This document shows positions 46,077-54,342 of a stretch of 64,000 bases of DNA, piece after piece. Source of the DNA: Pseudodesulfovibrio hydrargyri (GTDB lineage Bacteria > Desulfobacterota > Desulfovibrionia > Desulfovibrionales > Desulfovibrionaceae); contig NZ_LKAQ01000004.1 of assembly GCF_001874525.1 (NCBI RefSeq), positions 2,013,590 to 2,077,589 on the forward strand. The letters are read 5' to 3'. The translations under genes and the position numbers were made by a program. The notes beneath the pieces are model-generated. The model was given only the letters and a program-made list of their open reading frames with translations, made no database searches and was not told the origin of the DNA. Numbering within the stretch: the first letter of the stretch is position 1; each line of letters begins with the position of its first letter.

Positions 46077-47426
46077 ATGGCTCATGATGTGATTATGCCC
46101 AAGTGGGGCCTGACCATGAAGGAAGGCAAGGTCGCACGCTGGCTCAAGGGCGAGGGGGATCCGGTGGAAGCCGGGGAGCCCCTGTTCGAAGTCGAGACCG
46201 ACAAGATCACCAACTCGGTCGAGGCGCCCGCCAGCGGCGTCCTGGCCAAAATCATCGTTCCCGAGGGGGACGTGGCTCCGATCAAGGCCGTATTGGCCAT
46301 CATCGCCGCCCCGGGCGAGGCCGTGGATTCGCCGGCTCCGGCGGGAGCGGCCCAACCCGCCGCCCAGCCCGAGGCCGGGGGCGCTCCCGCGACAGCGGCC
46401 GAGGCCCCGGCAGCCGCCGCTCCCGCCGGGGACGGCGCGTTCGTCCCGGCCATGCCCGCCGCGCGCAAGCTGGCCAGGGAGTTGGGCGTGGACCTCTCCA
46501 CGGTGACCGGCACCGGCAAGGGCGGGGCCATCACCAGAAAGGACGTCCAGACCTCGGCCGATTCCGCGTTCGCCGGGATCAACGCCAGCCCCAAGGCCAT
46601 CGAGTTCGCCCGCAAGCAGGGCGTGGACCTGAGCGAAATCACGGGCACGGGCGAGGACGGCAAGATCACCAAGGCGGACATCCTGCGGGCCATGAACCCG
46701 TCGGCCGACCAGCCCGCCGCCGCGCCCCAGGCCGCCAAGGACACCATCGTGCCCATGGACGGCGTGCGCAAGCTCATCGCGGACAACATGCACGCCAGCC
46801 TGCAGGGCGCGGCCCAGCTGACCGTGTTCGTGGAGCTGGACGTCACCGGGATGGTCGAGCTGCGCGCGCAGCTGCTCGAGCGCAACAAGCGCGACAAGGA
46901 GTACCGGCTGTCCTACAACGACATCATCGCCTACGCCGTGTGCCGCGCCCTGAAGCGCCATCCGGTCATGAACTCCACCCTGCGGGAGGACGGCATCCAC
47001 CTCCACCCGCACGTCAACCTCGGCATCGCCGTATCCATCGACAACGGGCTCATCGTGCCCAACGTCAAGGAAGCCGACACCTACGGCCTGGAAGATCTCA
47101 AGGCCCAGGTCCGCGACGTGGCCGGACGGGCGCGCAAGGGCGGCCTGAACATGGACGAGATCTCGGGCGGCACCTTCACCATCAGCAACGTCAGCATGCT
47201 CGGCGTGGACGGCTTCACGCCGATCCTCAACCCGCCCGAGACCGGCATCCTGGGCGTCGGCCGGGTCATCGATAAGCCCGCCGTGCACAGGGGCGAGATC
47301 GCCATCCGGCAGATGATGACCCTGTCCCTGACCTTCAACCACATGACCACGGACGGCGCTCCGGCCATGGCCTTCCTGCGCGAGCTGGGGGACATGCTGG
47401 AGAACCCGGGCATGATGATCGTCTAG
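46077..47426 (+). CDS. acoC: Acetoin dehydrogenase E2, dihydrolipoamide acetyltransferase
   Basis: A 449-aa E2 core. The N-terminal lipoyl domain carries the lipoylated lysine in ETDKITNSV (about residue 43). An Ala/Pro linker (about 82-120) follows. There are two peripheral-subunit-binding domains in tandem (PAARKLARELGVDL...GKGGAITRKDV and ASPKAIEFARKQGVDL...EDGKITKADIL) instead of the usual one. The catalytic CoA-acetyltransferase domain ends with FNHMTTDGAPA, the H-x3-DG site. The ATG at 46077 has AGGAGG upstream. It transfers the acetyl group made by E1 from acetoin to CoA. Pyruvate-type specificity is the main alternative; acoX and acoR favour acetoin. Confidence 0.9.
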   Translation: MAHDVIMPKWGLTMKEGKVARWLKGEGDPVEAGEPLFEVETDKITNSVEAPASGVLAKIIVPEGDVAPIKAVLAIIAAPGEAVDSPAPAGAAQPAAQPEAGGAPATAAEAPAAAAPAGDGAFVPAMPAARKLARELGVDLSTVTGTGKGGAITRKDVQTSADSAFAGINASPKAIEFARKQGVDLSEITGTGEDGKITKADILRAMNPSADQPAAAPQAAKDTIVPMDGVRKLIADNMHASLQGAAQLTVFVELDVTGMVELRAQLLERNKRDKEYRLSYNDIIAYAVCRALKRHPVMNSTLREDGIHLHPHVNLGIAVSIDNGLIVPNVKEADTYGLEDLKAQVRDVAGRARKGGLNMDEISGGTFTISNVSMLGVDGFTPILNPPETGILGVGRVIDKPAVHRGEIAIRQMMTLSLTFNHMTTDGAPAMAFLRELGDMLENPGMMIV

Positions 47427-47435
47427 GGGGCGTCC

Positions 47436-47861
47436 ATGACGCTGAAACGGTTTGCCATCGAACTCGGCTACGCCGCCGACCTGCACGGCGAGGACATGAC
47501 CAAGGCCGCCGTGCGGGCGGTCCGCGACGCCGTGTCCCGCATATGCCTGTGCGGCATCGTGGAGATTTGCGGCCGTGACCAATTCCAGGGGGTGCACGTC
47601 CACGCGGACGTGGCCGTCCCGGACCCGGACGGCGTGGACCGCGATAGGGTCCTCGCCTGCATTCCCATCGGCGAGACGACCCTGACCCTGAGCCGGGGCG
47701 GCATGAGCGTGCCCGGCATCGAGGTCCCGTGCTTCGCCCCGGGGGTGAGCAACATCGTGGTGGCCTGCGCCGCGCTGACCGTCTCCATTGAGACGGACAT
47801 GGGCGAGGACGCGGACGGATCGAAAAAAACGGCCTGCGGATGCGCCGCCAAGGCCATATAA
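47436..47861 (+). CDS. Lin0512-family conserved protein in the aco operon
   Basis: A 141-aa small protein. IELGYAADLHGEDMTKAAVRAVRDAVSRICLCGI is, in pieces, the family's N-terminal signature as I know it, and CFAPGVSNIVVACAALTV is the second conserved part. The biochemical role is unknown. Cysteines cluster at CLCG and at the C-terminal CGC. It sits between the E2 and E1-alpha genes, 9 and 18 bases away, so it is probably needed in the same pathway. The family name is from memory of the pattern. Confidence 0.7.
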   Translation: MTLKRFAIELGYAADLHGEDMTKAAVRAVRDAVSRICLCGIVEICGRDQFQGVHVHADVAVPDPDGVDRDRVLACIPIGETTLTLSRGGMSVPGIEVPCFAPGVSNIVVACAALTVSIETDMGEDADGSKKTACGCAAKAI

Positions 47862-47879
47862 CTCACAGGAGAGAAAGCA

Positions 47880-48839
47880 ATGGCTCTCAGCAAGAAGACA
47901 TTGATCCACATGTATGAAACCATGAACAGGATCCGCCTGTTCGAGCAGAAACTGCAGGAGTTCTTCGCCGCGGGCGAGATCCCGGGCTTCGTGCACCTCT
48001 ACCTCGGCGAGGAAGCCGTGGCCACCGGTGCCTGTTCGGTCCTGACCGACGCCGACACCATCACCTCCACCCACCGGGGCCACGGCCACCTGCTGGCCAA
48101 GGGCGGCGACCTGAAGCTGATGATGGCCGAGATATTCGGCCGCTCCACCGGCTACTGCAAGGGCAAGGGCGGGTCCATGCACATCGCGGACTTCGACCTC
48201 GGCATCCTCGGCGCCAACGGCATCGTGGGCGGCGGCGGTCCCCTGGCCGTGGGCGCGGCCCTGGCCGCCAGGTACAAGAAGACCAAGGATGTGACCGTCT
48301 GCTTCTTCGGCGACGGCGCGTCCAACCAGGGCACCACCCAGGAGGCCCTGAACATGGCTTCCGCCTGGAAGCTGCCGCTGGTCTTCGTCAACGAGAACAA
48401 CGGCTACGGCATCTCCTGCCCGCAGTGCAAGTCCATGGCCGTGGTCGACATCGCCGACCGGGCCGCCGCCTACGACATGCCCGGCGTGGTGGTCGACGGC
48501 AACGACGTCCTGGCCGTGCACGAGGCCGTGACCGAGGCGGTCAAGCGCGCCCGCAGGGGCGAGGGCCCCTCGCTCATCGAGTGCAAGACCTACCGCTGGC
48601 GCGGCCACTTCGAGGGCGACGCCTGCACCTACCGCTGCGTCGAGGAACTGGAGGAGTGGATGGCCAAGGACCCGATCCCCCGCTTCGAGGCCAAGCTGCT
48701 GGAGAGCAAGACCCTGACCCAGCAGGAGGCGGACAAGATCAAGGCGAGCATCGCCGGGGAGGTCGACGAGGCCGTGGCCTTTGCCAAGGAAAGCCCGATG
48801 CCCGCGACCAGCGCGCTCATGGACGACGTCTACGCCTAA
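47880..48839 (+). CDS. acoA: Acetoin dehydrogenase E1 alpha subunit
   Basis: A 319-aa thiamine-diphosphate-dependent subunit. HLYLGEEAVATGACSVL and STHRGHGHLLAKGGDLKLMMAE are standard for the E1-alpha/AcoA family. The ThDP-Mg motif runs from GDGASNQG to NENNGYG (about 140-170). It decarboxylates or cleaves the substrate together with the beta subunit. GGAGAG precedes the ATG. Pyruvate dehydrogenase E1-alpha is very similar; the operon context (acoX, acoR) decides for acetoin. Confidence 0.9.
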   Translation: MALSKKTLIHMYETMNRIRLFEQKLQEFFAAGEIPGFVHLYLGEEAVATGACSVLTDADTITSTHRGHGHLLAKGGDLKLMMAEIFGRSTGYCKGKGGSMHIADFDLGILGANGIVGGGGPLAVGAALAARYKKTKDVTVCFFGDGASNQGTTQEALNMASAWKLPLVFVNENNGYGISCPQCKSMAVVDIADRAAAYDMPGVVVDGNDVLAVHEAVTEAVKRARRGEGPSLIECKTYRWRGHFEGDACTYRCVEELEEWMAKDPIPRFEAKLLESKTLTQQEADKIKASIAGEVDEAVAFAKESPMPATSALMDDVYA

Positions 48840-48882
48840 GCGGCGGTTCACCTGAATCCTTATACATTCTACGGAGAGTAAA

Positions 48883-49854
48883 ATGTCCGAAAAAACATAT
48901 CTTCAGGCGCTCAATGAAGCATTGAAGCTGGAAATGGAGCGGGACGAGAACGTCTTCATCCTCGGCGAGGACGTGGGACAGTTCGGTGGCTGCTTCGGCG
49001 TGACCCAGGGGCTGTACGACAAGTTCGGCGAGGCGCGGGTCATGGACACCCCGATCACCGAGAGCACCATTGTCGGCGCTGCCGCGGGCGCGGCCGCGGC
49101 CGGGCTGCGGCCCGTGGCCGAACTGATGTTCGTGGACTTCATCGGCGTGGCCATGGACCAGCTGTTCAACCAGGCCGCCAAGATGCGCTTCATGTTCGGC
49201 GGCAAGGCCACGGTGCCCATGACCCTGCGCATGCCCCAGGGCGCGGGCATCGGCGCGGCGGCCCAGCATTCCCAGTGCCTGGAGTCCTGGTTCATGAACA
49301 TCCCGGGCCTCAAGGTGGTCATCCCGTCCACCCCGCGCGACGCCAAGGGGCTGCTGATCAGCGCCATCCGCGACGAGAATCCGGTGGTCTTCCTGGAGCA
49401 CAAGCTGCTCTACGGCGTGTCCGGCGAGGTCCCGGACGAGAGCTACACCATCGAACTCGGCAAGGGCGAGGTCAAGCGCGAGGGCACGGACGTGACCATC
49501 GTGGCCACCTCCCTCATGGTCCACTCGGCCCTGGAGGCGGCCGAGCGTCTCAAGGCCGACGGCATCGAGGCCGAGGTCGTGGACCCGCGCTGCCTGCAAC
49601 CGCTGGACAAGGACATCATCATCAATTCCGTGAAGAAGACCAACGCCCTGGTGGTGGCCCACGAGGCCGTGCAGTTCTCCGGCCCCGGCGCGGAGATCGC
49701 GGCCATGGTCGCCGAAGAGGCGTTGGACTACCTGGACGCCCCCATCAAGCGTGTGGGCGCGCCGTTCTGCCCGGTGCCGTTCTCCCCGCCGCTGGAGCAG
49801 TTCTACATCCCCGACGCGGACAACATCGTCGAGGCGGTCAAGAGTATTCGCTAA
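48883..49854 (+). CDS. acoB: Acetoin dehydrogenase E1 beta subunit
   Basis: A 323-aa transketolase-type beta subunit. FILGEDVGQFGGCFGVTQGL, MDTPITESTIVGAAAGAA and EHKLLYGVSGEVP are typical, and the C-terminal transketolase domain begins near 190. It forms the alpha2-beta2 E1 with the previous gene. The ATG at 48883 follows ACGGAGAG. No E3 (dihydrolipoamide dehydrogenase) gene follows, so E3 must come from elsewhere in the genome. Confidence 0.92.
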   Translation: MSEKTYLQALNEALKLEMERDENVFILGEDVGQFGGCFGVTQGLYDKFGEARVMDTPITESTIVGAAAGAAAAGLRPVAELMFVDFIGVAMDQLFNQAAKMRFMFGGKATVPMTLRMPQGAGIGAAAQHSQCLESWFMNIPGLKVVIPSTPRDAKGLLISAIRDENPVVFLEHKLLYGVSGEVPDESYTIELGKGEVKREGTDVTIVATSLMVHSALEAAERLKADGIEAEVVDPRCLQPLDKDIIINSVKKTNALVVAHEAVQFSGPGAEIAAMVAEEALDYLDAPIKRVGAPFCPVPFSPPLEQFYIPDADNIVEAVKSIR

Positions 49855-49917
49855 TCCCTGACCTTGGCGGGAGGGCGGCTCCAGCCGTTCTCCCGCCGAC
49901 CCCATGAGGGCATCCCA

Positions 49918-50910
49918 TTGAGCATCGCAGCCATACTGGCCAATCCCGCTTCCGGAAAGGACATCCGCCGCCTGGTGGCCCACGGGTCCGTGTTCGACAA
50001 CCAGGAAAAGGTGCGCATGGTCCGGCGGCTCATCCTGGGCCTGGAAAAGGCCGGGGTGACCAAGATCCTGTACATGCCGGACGGGTACGCCATCGTGCCC
50101 AGGGCGCTGAACGCCATTTCCCCTTCCATCCCCGTGGAGCCGGTGGAAATGCCCATCCGCAACAACCAGAGCGATACGACCGTGGCGGCGGGCATCATGG
50201 AGACCCTCGGCGCGCAGTGCCTCGTCATCCTCGGCGGCGACGGCACCAGCCGCGCGGCCTGCAAGGGGTCCGTGGCCGTTCCGCTTCTGCCGCTCTCCAC
50301 GGGGACCAACAACGTCTTTCCGATCATGGGCGAGGCCACGGTGGCCGGGCTGGCCGCCGGGATCGTGGCCGGCGGCCGTTTGCCGCGCGAGGCGTGCTGC
50401 TACCGGTCCTGCATGCTCGACATCCTGATCGACGGCGAGGTCGTGGATATGGCCCTGGTGGACGCGGCGGTGTACGACGACGTCTTTCTGGGCTCCAAGG
50501 CCGTGTGGCACATGGACAAGGTCCCCCAGCTGTTCATGACCCGGTGCAGCGCCAGCGCCATCGGGCTGTCGGCCATCGGCGGCCAGATGCGTTCCATCCG
50601 CCCGGAGGAGCCGCTGGGCCTGGCGCTGCGGCTGGGCGGCGGTTCGCCCGTGGTGGTCTCGGCGGCCATCGCGCCGGGCATGTTCGCGGACGTGCCCATC
50701 TGCGGCATTTCGGACATGCTTCCGGGAGAAATTTTCAACATCGACACGAGCCCCGGCCTGATCGCCCTGGACGGCGAGCGCGAGGTGGAGATACCGTCAG
50801 GGTCCCGCGCCTCCATCCGCCTGAACACGGAAGGGCCGCTGGTCATCGACGTGGACAGAACCATGGCGCTGGCCAGGACCGAGGGCTTGTTTCGCCAACC
50901 GTCAAAATAG
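49918..50910 (+). CDS. acoX: AcoX / ATP-NAD kinase-like protein
   Basis: A 330-aa protein of the NAD kinase/diacylglycerol-kinase-like superfamily. LVILGGDGTSRAACKG is the GGDG nucleotide motif, and STGTNNVFPIMGE is the following conserved loop. IAAILANPASGKDIRRL forms the N-terminal strand. AcoX is found in many acetoin operons, but its reaction is still not settled. The start appears to be a TTG at 49918 with GAGGG seven bases before; no in-frame ATG gives a full N-terminal domain. Its presence is the best argument that the operon handles acetoin. Confidence 0.85.
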   Translation: MSIAAILANPASGKDIRRLVAHGSVFDNQEKVRMVRRLILGLEKAGVTKILYMPDGYAIVPRALNAISPSIPVEPVEMPIRNNQSDTTVAAGIMETLGAQCLVILGGDGTSRAACKGSVAVPLLPLSTGTNNVFPIMGEATVAGLAAGIVAGGRLPREACCYRSCMLDILIDGEVVDMALVDAAVYDDVFLGSKAVWHMDKVPQLFMTRCSASAIGLSAIGGQMRSIRPEEPLGLALRLGGGSPVVVSAAIAPGMFADVPICGISDMLPGEIFNIDTSPGLIALDGEREVEIPSGSRASIRLNTEGPLVIDVDRTMALARTEGLFRQPSK

Positions 50911-50922
50911 AGAGGAACCGTC

Positions 50923-51231
50923 ATGAGTGATATCTTGAAAGCCGCATTCATCTTTGTCGCGCCCAACGCCGACCCGTCCAGCCACCGCAACTGGGTCAGG
51001 ACCGAGGCCGTGGAGCTGCTGGCCGTGGCCGTGAAGGACTACGCCCAGGCCGAGACAGTGGCCAGGGAACTGGTCGAAAAGGACGGCATCAAGGCCATCG
51101 AGCTGTGCGGTGGATTCGGCACGGCCGGAACGGCTCGCATCGCGGCCGCCGTGAACGTCCCGGTGGGCGTGGTCCGCTTCGACGTCCACCCGGGCCTGGG
51201 CAACGTCAGCGGCGACACCCTGTTCGGCTAG
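50923..51231 (+). CDS. Small conserved protein (DUF6506-like) closing the aco operon
   Basis: A 102-aa protein: AAFIFVAPNADPSSHRNWV, VKDYAQAETVARELVEKDG, and AIELCGGFGTAGTARIAAAV then PVGVVRFDVHPGLGNVSG. The pattern looks like the small family I know as DUF6506, which has no assigned function. It has an alpha/beta arrangement with a Gly-rich loop next to a cysteine. It is 12 bases after acoX and begins after GAGAGG. It is probably an accessory of acetoin metabolism. Confidence 0.72.
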   Translation: MSDILKAAFIFVAPNADPSSHRNWVRTEAVELLAVAVKDYAQAETVARELVEKDGIKAIELCGGFGTAGTARIAAAVNVPVGVVRFDVHPGLGNVSGDTLFG

Positions 51232-51254
51232 CCGAAAGAAAAAAGGATTCCCCA

Positions 51255-51338
51255 CCGCGCCGAAGGCGCGGCAGCGGGATGGAAGGGTGAACCCTTCCCC
51301 GCCAGAGGCGAAATCATCCGCCAACGCCGCGAAGCGGC
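51255..51338. repeat. Cluster of short hairpins between convergent operons
   Basis: CCGCGCC-gaa-GGCGCGG (51255-51271), GGAAGGGT-ga-ACCCTTCC (51281-51298) and GCCGC-gaa-GCGGC (51326-51338). None has a proper T-run. Their style resembles the hairpins at 12462-12867. Confidence 0.5.
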
Positions 51339-51368
51339 CTCCGAAACCGATTTCTCTCTCGGCGCGGC

Positions 51369-51758
51369 CTAAACCCCGGTGAGCACGTGCTCCTTGGTCA
51401 CGAAGCAGGTGAACGTGCCGCTGAAGACCACGTCCTCTCCGCAGGAGACCTCCACCTGGACCAGGTGCTTGCGCTCCTGCGGGGTCTGGTCCTGCGCCCT
51501 GGCCACGAGCTCGTCGCCCACGCGGGACGGCTTGAGGAAGCGGGTCTCGGCCGCGCCCAGGACCACGTTGGGGTGGTTGACGGAGAGCATGGCCGCGTAG
51601 TCGGCCAGGCCGAAGATGAAGCCGCCGTGGACCAGCCCGCTGGCGTCGGCGGCCATGTCGGCCGTGCAGATCAGGCGCACGGCGCTGGCGCCCTGCGATA
51701 CCTCGACCGGTTCCCCGCACAGGGACCGGTTTATGCTTTCATGGGTCTTGATTTCCAT
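51369..51758 (-). CDS. Hotdog-fold thioesterase (PaaI/MaoC-like)
   Basis: A 129-aa protein. SGLVHGGFIFGLADYAAMLSVN has the HGG-F-x-L-x-D pattern of hotdog thioesterases, and VLGAAETRFLKPSRVGDELVARAQ is the central strand pair. It hydrolyses an acyl-CoA or acyl-ACP of unknown chain. The start MEIKTHESIN (51756-51758) has GAGG seven bases upstream. It converges with the aco operon. Confidence 0.82.
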   Translation of the reverse strand: MEIKTHESINRSLCGEPVEVSQGASAVRLICTADMAADASGLVHGGFIFGLADYAAMLSVNHPNVVLGAAETRFLKPSRVGDELVARAQDQTPQERKHLVQVEVSCGEDVVFSGTFTCFVTKEHVLTGV

Positions 51759-51869
51759 ACATGCCTCGGGAGGTGGAGCGGAGCGCGTCCGCCGTTTGGC
51801 CGGAGGCGGGACATCGGGACCCGGGAAGGTACGCATTGATCCCGGGCCCCGGCAAAAGCCGCCGACCGT

Positions 51870-52196
51870 TTAGTCGAAGAGGTCTTCCAGTTCGTCGAAC
51901 ACGTAGTGCATGTACATGACCTTGGGCGAGCCGCCCATGGAAATGGCGAGCATGGCGGCCTGCATGATTTCTTCCTTGGTGGCGCCGTGGCTGGCCGCTC
52001 CCTGAATGTGGAGGGAGATGCACATCTCGCACTGGGACATCATGGAACAGGCCACGTGGATCAGTTCCTGCGTCTTGTGGTCGATGGGTCCAAACTGGCT
52101 GATCTCCTTGGTGAAGGCAAGGTAATTGGGGAAGACGTTGCCCGCCCGCTGGGTCATTTTGGCCAAGGTCGTTGCTGCTTTTTCGGCTGCATCCAT
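51870..52196 (-). CDS. Carboxymuconolactone decarboxylase / AhpD-like protein
   Basis: A 108-aa helical protein with CEMCISLHIQGA, the CXXC-x3-H motif of the AhpD-like peroxidase branch, preceded by an acidic residue region (KTQELIHVACSMMSQ). Family members act as alkylhydroperoxidase partners, and AhpD proper is recharged by lipoyl proteins. This is notable next to a lipoate ligase gene and a lipoyl E2 gene. The start (52194-52196) has AGGAG upstream. Function is inferred only from family. Confidence 0.82.
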   Translation of the reverse strand: MDAAEKAATTLAKMTQRAGNVFPNYLAFTKEISQFGPIDHKTQELIHVACSMMSQCEMCISLHIQGAASHGATKEEIMQAAMLAISMGGSPKVMYMHYVFDELEDLFD

Positions 52197-52382
52197 GAGA
52201 GTTTCTCCTGTTTTTGAGAGTTGCGATGCACGGATACAGCAAGGAGCATGCCCTGGTGGTTTTCGCCATGAAAATCGGGCTGTTCGTATGGAAACCCGAT
52301 GGAGGGACTGGGGAAAAGGGGCTGAAGCCTGTCCCGGAGACGAACATTGCTCGGATTTCGAACAGGTCTTCCGGGACAAGGC

Positions 52383-53360
52383 CTAGAACAGACAGTCCAG
52401 GAGCGCGGGCAGGGTGACGCCGTGCAGGTATTCGTCGAGGGCGACGTCCTTGAGCCGGGCTTCGATCTCGCCGCGCTCGTGGCGGCAGCCGACTAGCCGC
52501 TTTTCGAGTTCGTCCACGTCGCGCACGCCGAAGTAGTCGCCGAACAGCCTTGCGGTGAGGATGCGTCCCTTCTTGACGTACAGGTTCACGTCCAGCAGGC
52601 CGCCGTCCGTGCGGGTGCGCTTGGCGAAGTTGTAGGCCGGGGAGGAACCGAAGTTCCAGTCCCAGGTGCGGTAGCGCCTGTCGGCCATGGTCTCGATGAT
52701 TTCGGTTTCGCCGTCGGTCAGGGCCATGCCGTCGGGCGATACCCCGCCGGACACGAAGCCCATGAGCGTCTTGATGAAGTCCGTGACCTCCATGGGGGCG
52801 GGCAGGTGGCTCGAAATGTTGGTCACCCGCGAGCGCACGCTCTTGACCGCCTTGTCGCGGTACTTTTCCGGGTCCACGCGCAGGGCCCCGCTCAGGTCGG
52901 CCATGTCCGAGGAGAAGAGCAGGGTGCCGTGGTGCAGGATGCGCCCGCCGTGGAAGTGCTGGGCGTTGCCCGAAAATTTTTTGCCGTCGATGAGCAGGTC
53001 GTTGCGCCCGCTGAACACGCACTCCACGCCCATGGAGCGCAGTGCCTGCTGGATGGGCACGGTGAACCGCTCGAAGTCCAGCCCCTCGGAGGGGGTGCCG
53101 TGGTTGATGAAGGTGAAGTTGATGTTCCCGAGGTCGTGGAACACGGCCCCGCCGCCGCTCAGCCTGCGGACCACCGGGATGCCGCGCTCCCGGGTGAAGG
53201 TCTCGTCTATCTCGGCCAGGGTGTTCTGGTTGCGGCCGACGATGACCGCCGGGCGGTTGCGCCAGAGCATGAAGATTTCGTCCGGGGACTCGGTCAGCAG
53301 CCATTCCTCGGCGGCCAGGTTGAAGGCCGGGTCGATGGACGGGTTGTAGATGTATCGCAT
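52383..53360 (-). CDS. lplA: Lipoate-protein ligase A
   Basis: A 325-aa ligase that attaches lipoate to E2 or GcvH lysines through lipoyl-AMP. NLAAEEWLL, NTLAEIDETF and the signature VVRRLSGGGAVFHDLGN (about 63-79) are visible, followed by KFSGNAQHFHGGRILHHGTLLF. The C-terminal part from about 240 is the small accessory domain. The ATG at 53358-53360 follows AAGGAG. It lies near the acetoin operon, whose E2 needs this modification; that link is inferred from position. Confidence 0.9.
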   Translation of the reverse strand: MRYIYNPSIDPAFNLAAEEWLLTESPDEIFMLWRNRPAVIVGRNQNTLAEIDETFTRERGIPVVRRLSGGGAVFHDLGNINFTFINHGTPSEGLDFERFTVPIQQALRSMGVECVFSGRNDLLIDGKKFSGNAQHFHGGRILHHGTLLFSSDMADLSGALRVDPEKYRDKAVKSVRSRVTNISSHLPAPMEVTDFIKTLMGFVSGGVSPDGMALTDGETEIIETMADRRYRTWDWNFGSSPAYNFAKRTRTDGGLLDVNLYVKKGRILTARLFGDYFGVRDVDELEKRLVGCRHERGEIEARLKDVALDEYLHGVTLPALLDCLF

Positions 53361-53544
53361 GAGCGCTCCTTTCCTCGGGTGATGCAAAAGGCGGGCCTCG
53401 GGATTATCGGAGATCCGGGCCCCACCGCCCAGAGCGGCCTATACCCGCCGCCGGGCCGCCCGGCAAGGTCCGGGCGCGCGGGTGGCCTTGGCCGGGCAAT
53501 GGGGGTATGACCTTTGCACCGCGAGTCGGAAAGGAGGGCGGAGC

Positions 53545-54339
53545 GTGAGCGATTGCATCGATATAGACCTTGTGGCCAACGCGGGCGTGCTGGTCCGGGG
53601 CGGGGGCCTGGGGCTGCTTGTGGACGGCATGCACGACCAGGACGGGCACCCGTTCGGCCGGGTGGAACCGGACGACATGGCCCGCATGGGCCGGCCCGAG
53701 GGTATTTTCGAGCGGCTGGACTACCTGCTGTTCACCCACGAGCACCCGGACCACTTCACCCCGGACCTGGTGGCCGGGCACCTGGAACGCAGGCCGGTCA
53801 AGGGCGTGTTTCTGCCCGCCCCGGCCAGGGAGCCGGAGGGTCGCGCCCGGCTCGTCCGCGCCCTTGAGGAGCGGGGTGTTCCGCATTGGACCATGGGCCC
53901 GGAGCCGGGGGGCACGCTGTCGGTTTCGCCCGAGCCGGGCCTGACGGTCACGGCCATCGGCACGCGCCACATGGGCAAGCAGTTCCAGGATGTGCGCAAC
54001 GACTGCCTGCTCGTTTCGCTCATGGGCATGAACCTGCTCTTCACCGGCGACGCGGACCACGTGCCGGAATATTACGAGGAAGCGTTGAAGGACGTGGACC
54101 TGGACGCGGCCTTCGTCAACCCGATCTTCTACCACAACCCGAACGGCCAGGCGATCATCGACGGCATCTTCCGCCCGCTGGAATTGGTCATCTACCACAT
54201 GCCGTCCAACGGCAGGGACCCGTTCCACCTGGCCTTCACGGTCAAGCGCGCCCTGCAGCGCTACGCCCGGCCTGACATGCCGGTCCACGTGCTCGACGCG
54301 GCCGCCCCCCACGTGACCATCTGCCCGGCCGTCTTGTAG
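53545..54339 (+). CDS. Metallo-beta-lactamase-fold hydrolase
   Basis: A 264-aa protein. THEHPDHFTPDLV is the HxHxDH metal motif (about 62-70); GTRHMG and LLFTGDADHVPEYY give the further histidine and aspartate ligands. It resembles the UlaG-like or general MBL-fold hydrolases. GTG at 53545 is taken as start because GGAGGG precedes it; an earlier frame extension at 53482 lies in a GC-rich leader. It is a lone gene, convergent with copB. Substrate unknown. Confidence 0.8.
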   Translation: MSDCIDIDLVANAGVLVRGGGLGLLVDGMHDQDGHPFGRVEPDDMARMGRPEGIFERLDYLLFTHEHPDHFTPDLVAGHLERRPVKGVFLPAPAREPEGRARLVRALEERGVPHWTMGPEPGGTLSVSPEPGLTVTAIGTRHMGKQFQDVRNDCLLVSLMGMNLLFTGDADHVPEYYEEALKDVDLDAAFVNPIFYHNPNGQAIIDGIFRPLELVIYHMPSNGRDPFHLAFTVKRALQRYARPDMPVHVLDAAAPHVTICPAVL

Positions 54340-54342
54340 GGG

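Noticed and set aside
51225-51238. Palindrome TTCGGCTAGCCGAA at the end of the aco operon
   Set aside because: It leaves almost no loop and is followed by A residues on plus, so it cannot be a normal terminator; it is largely coding sequence plus the stop.
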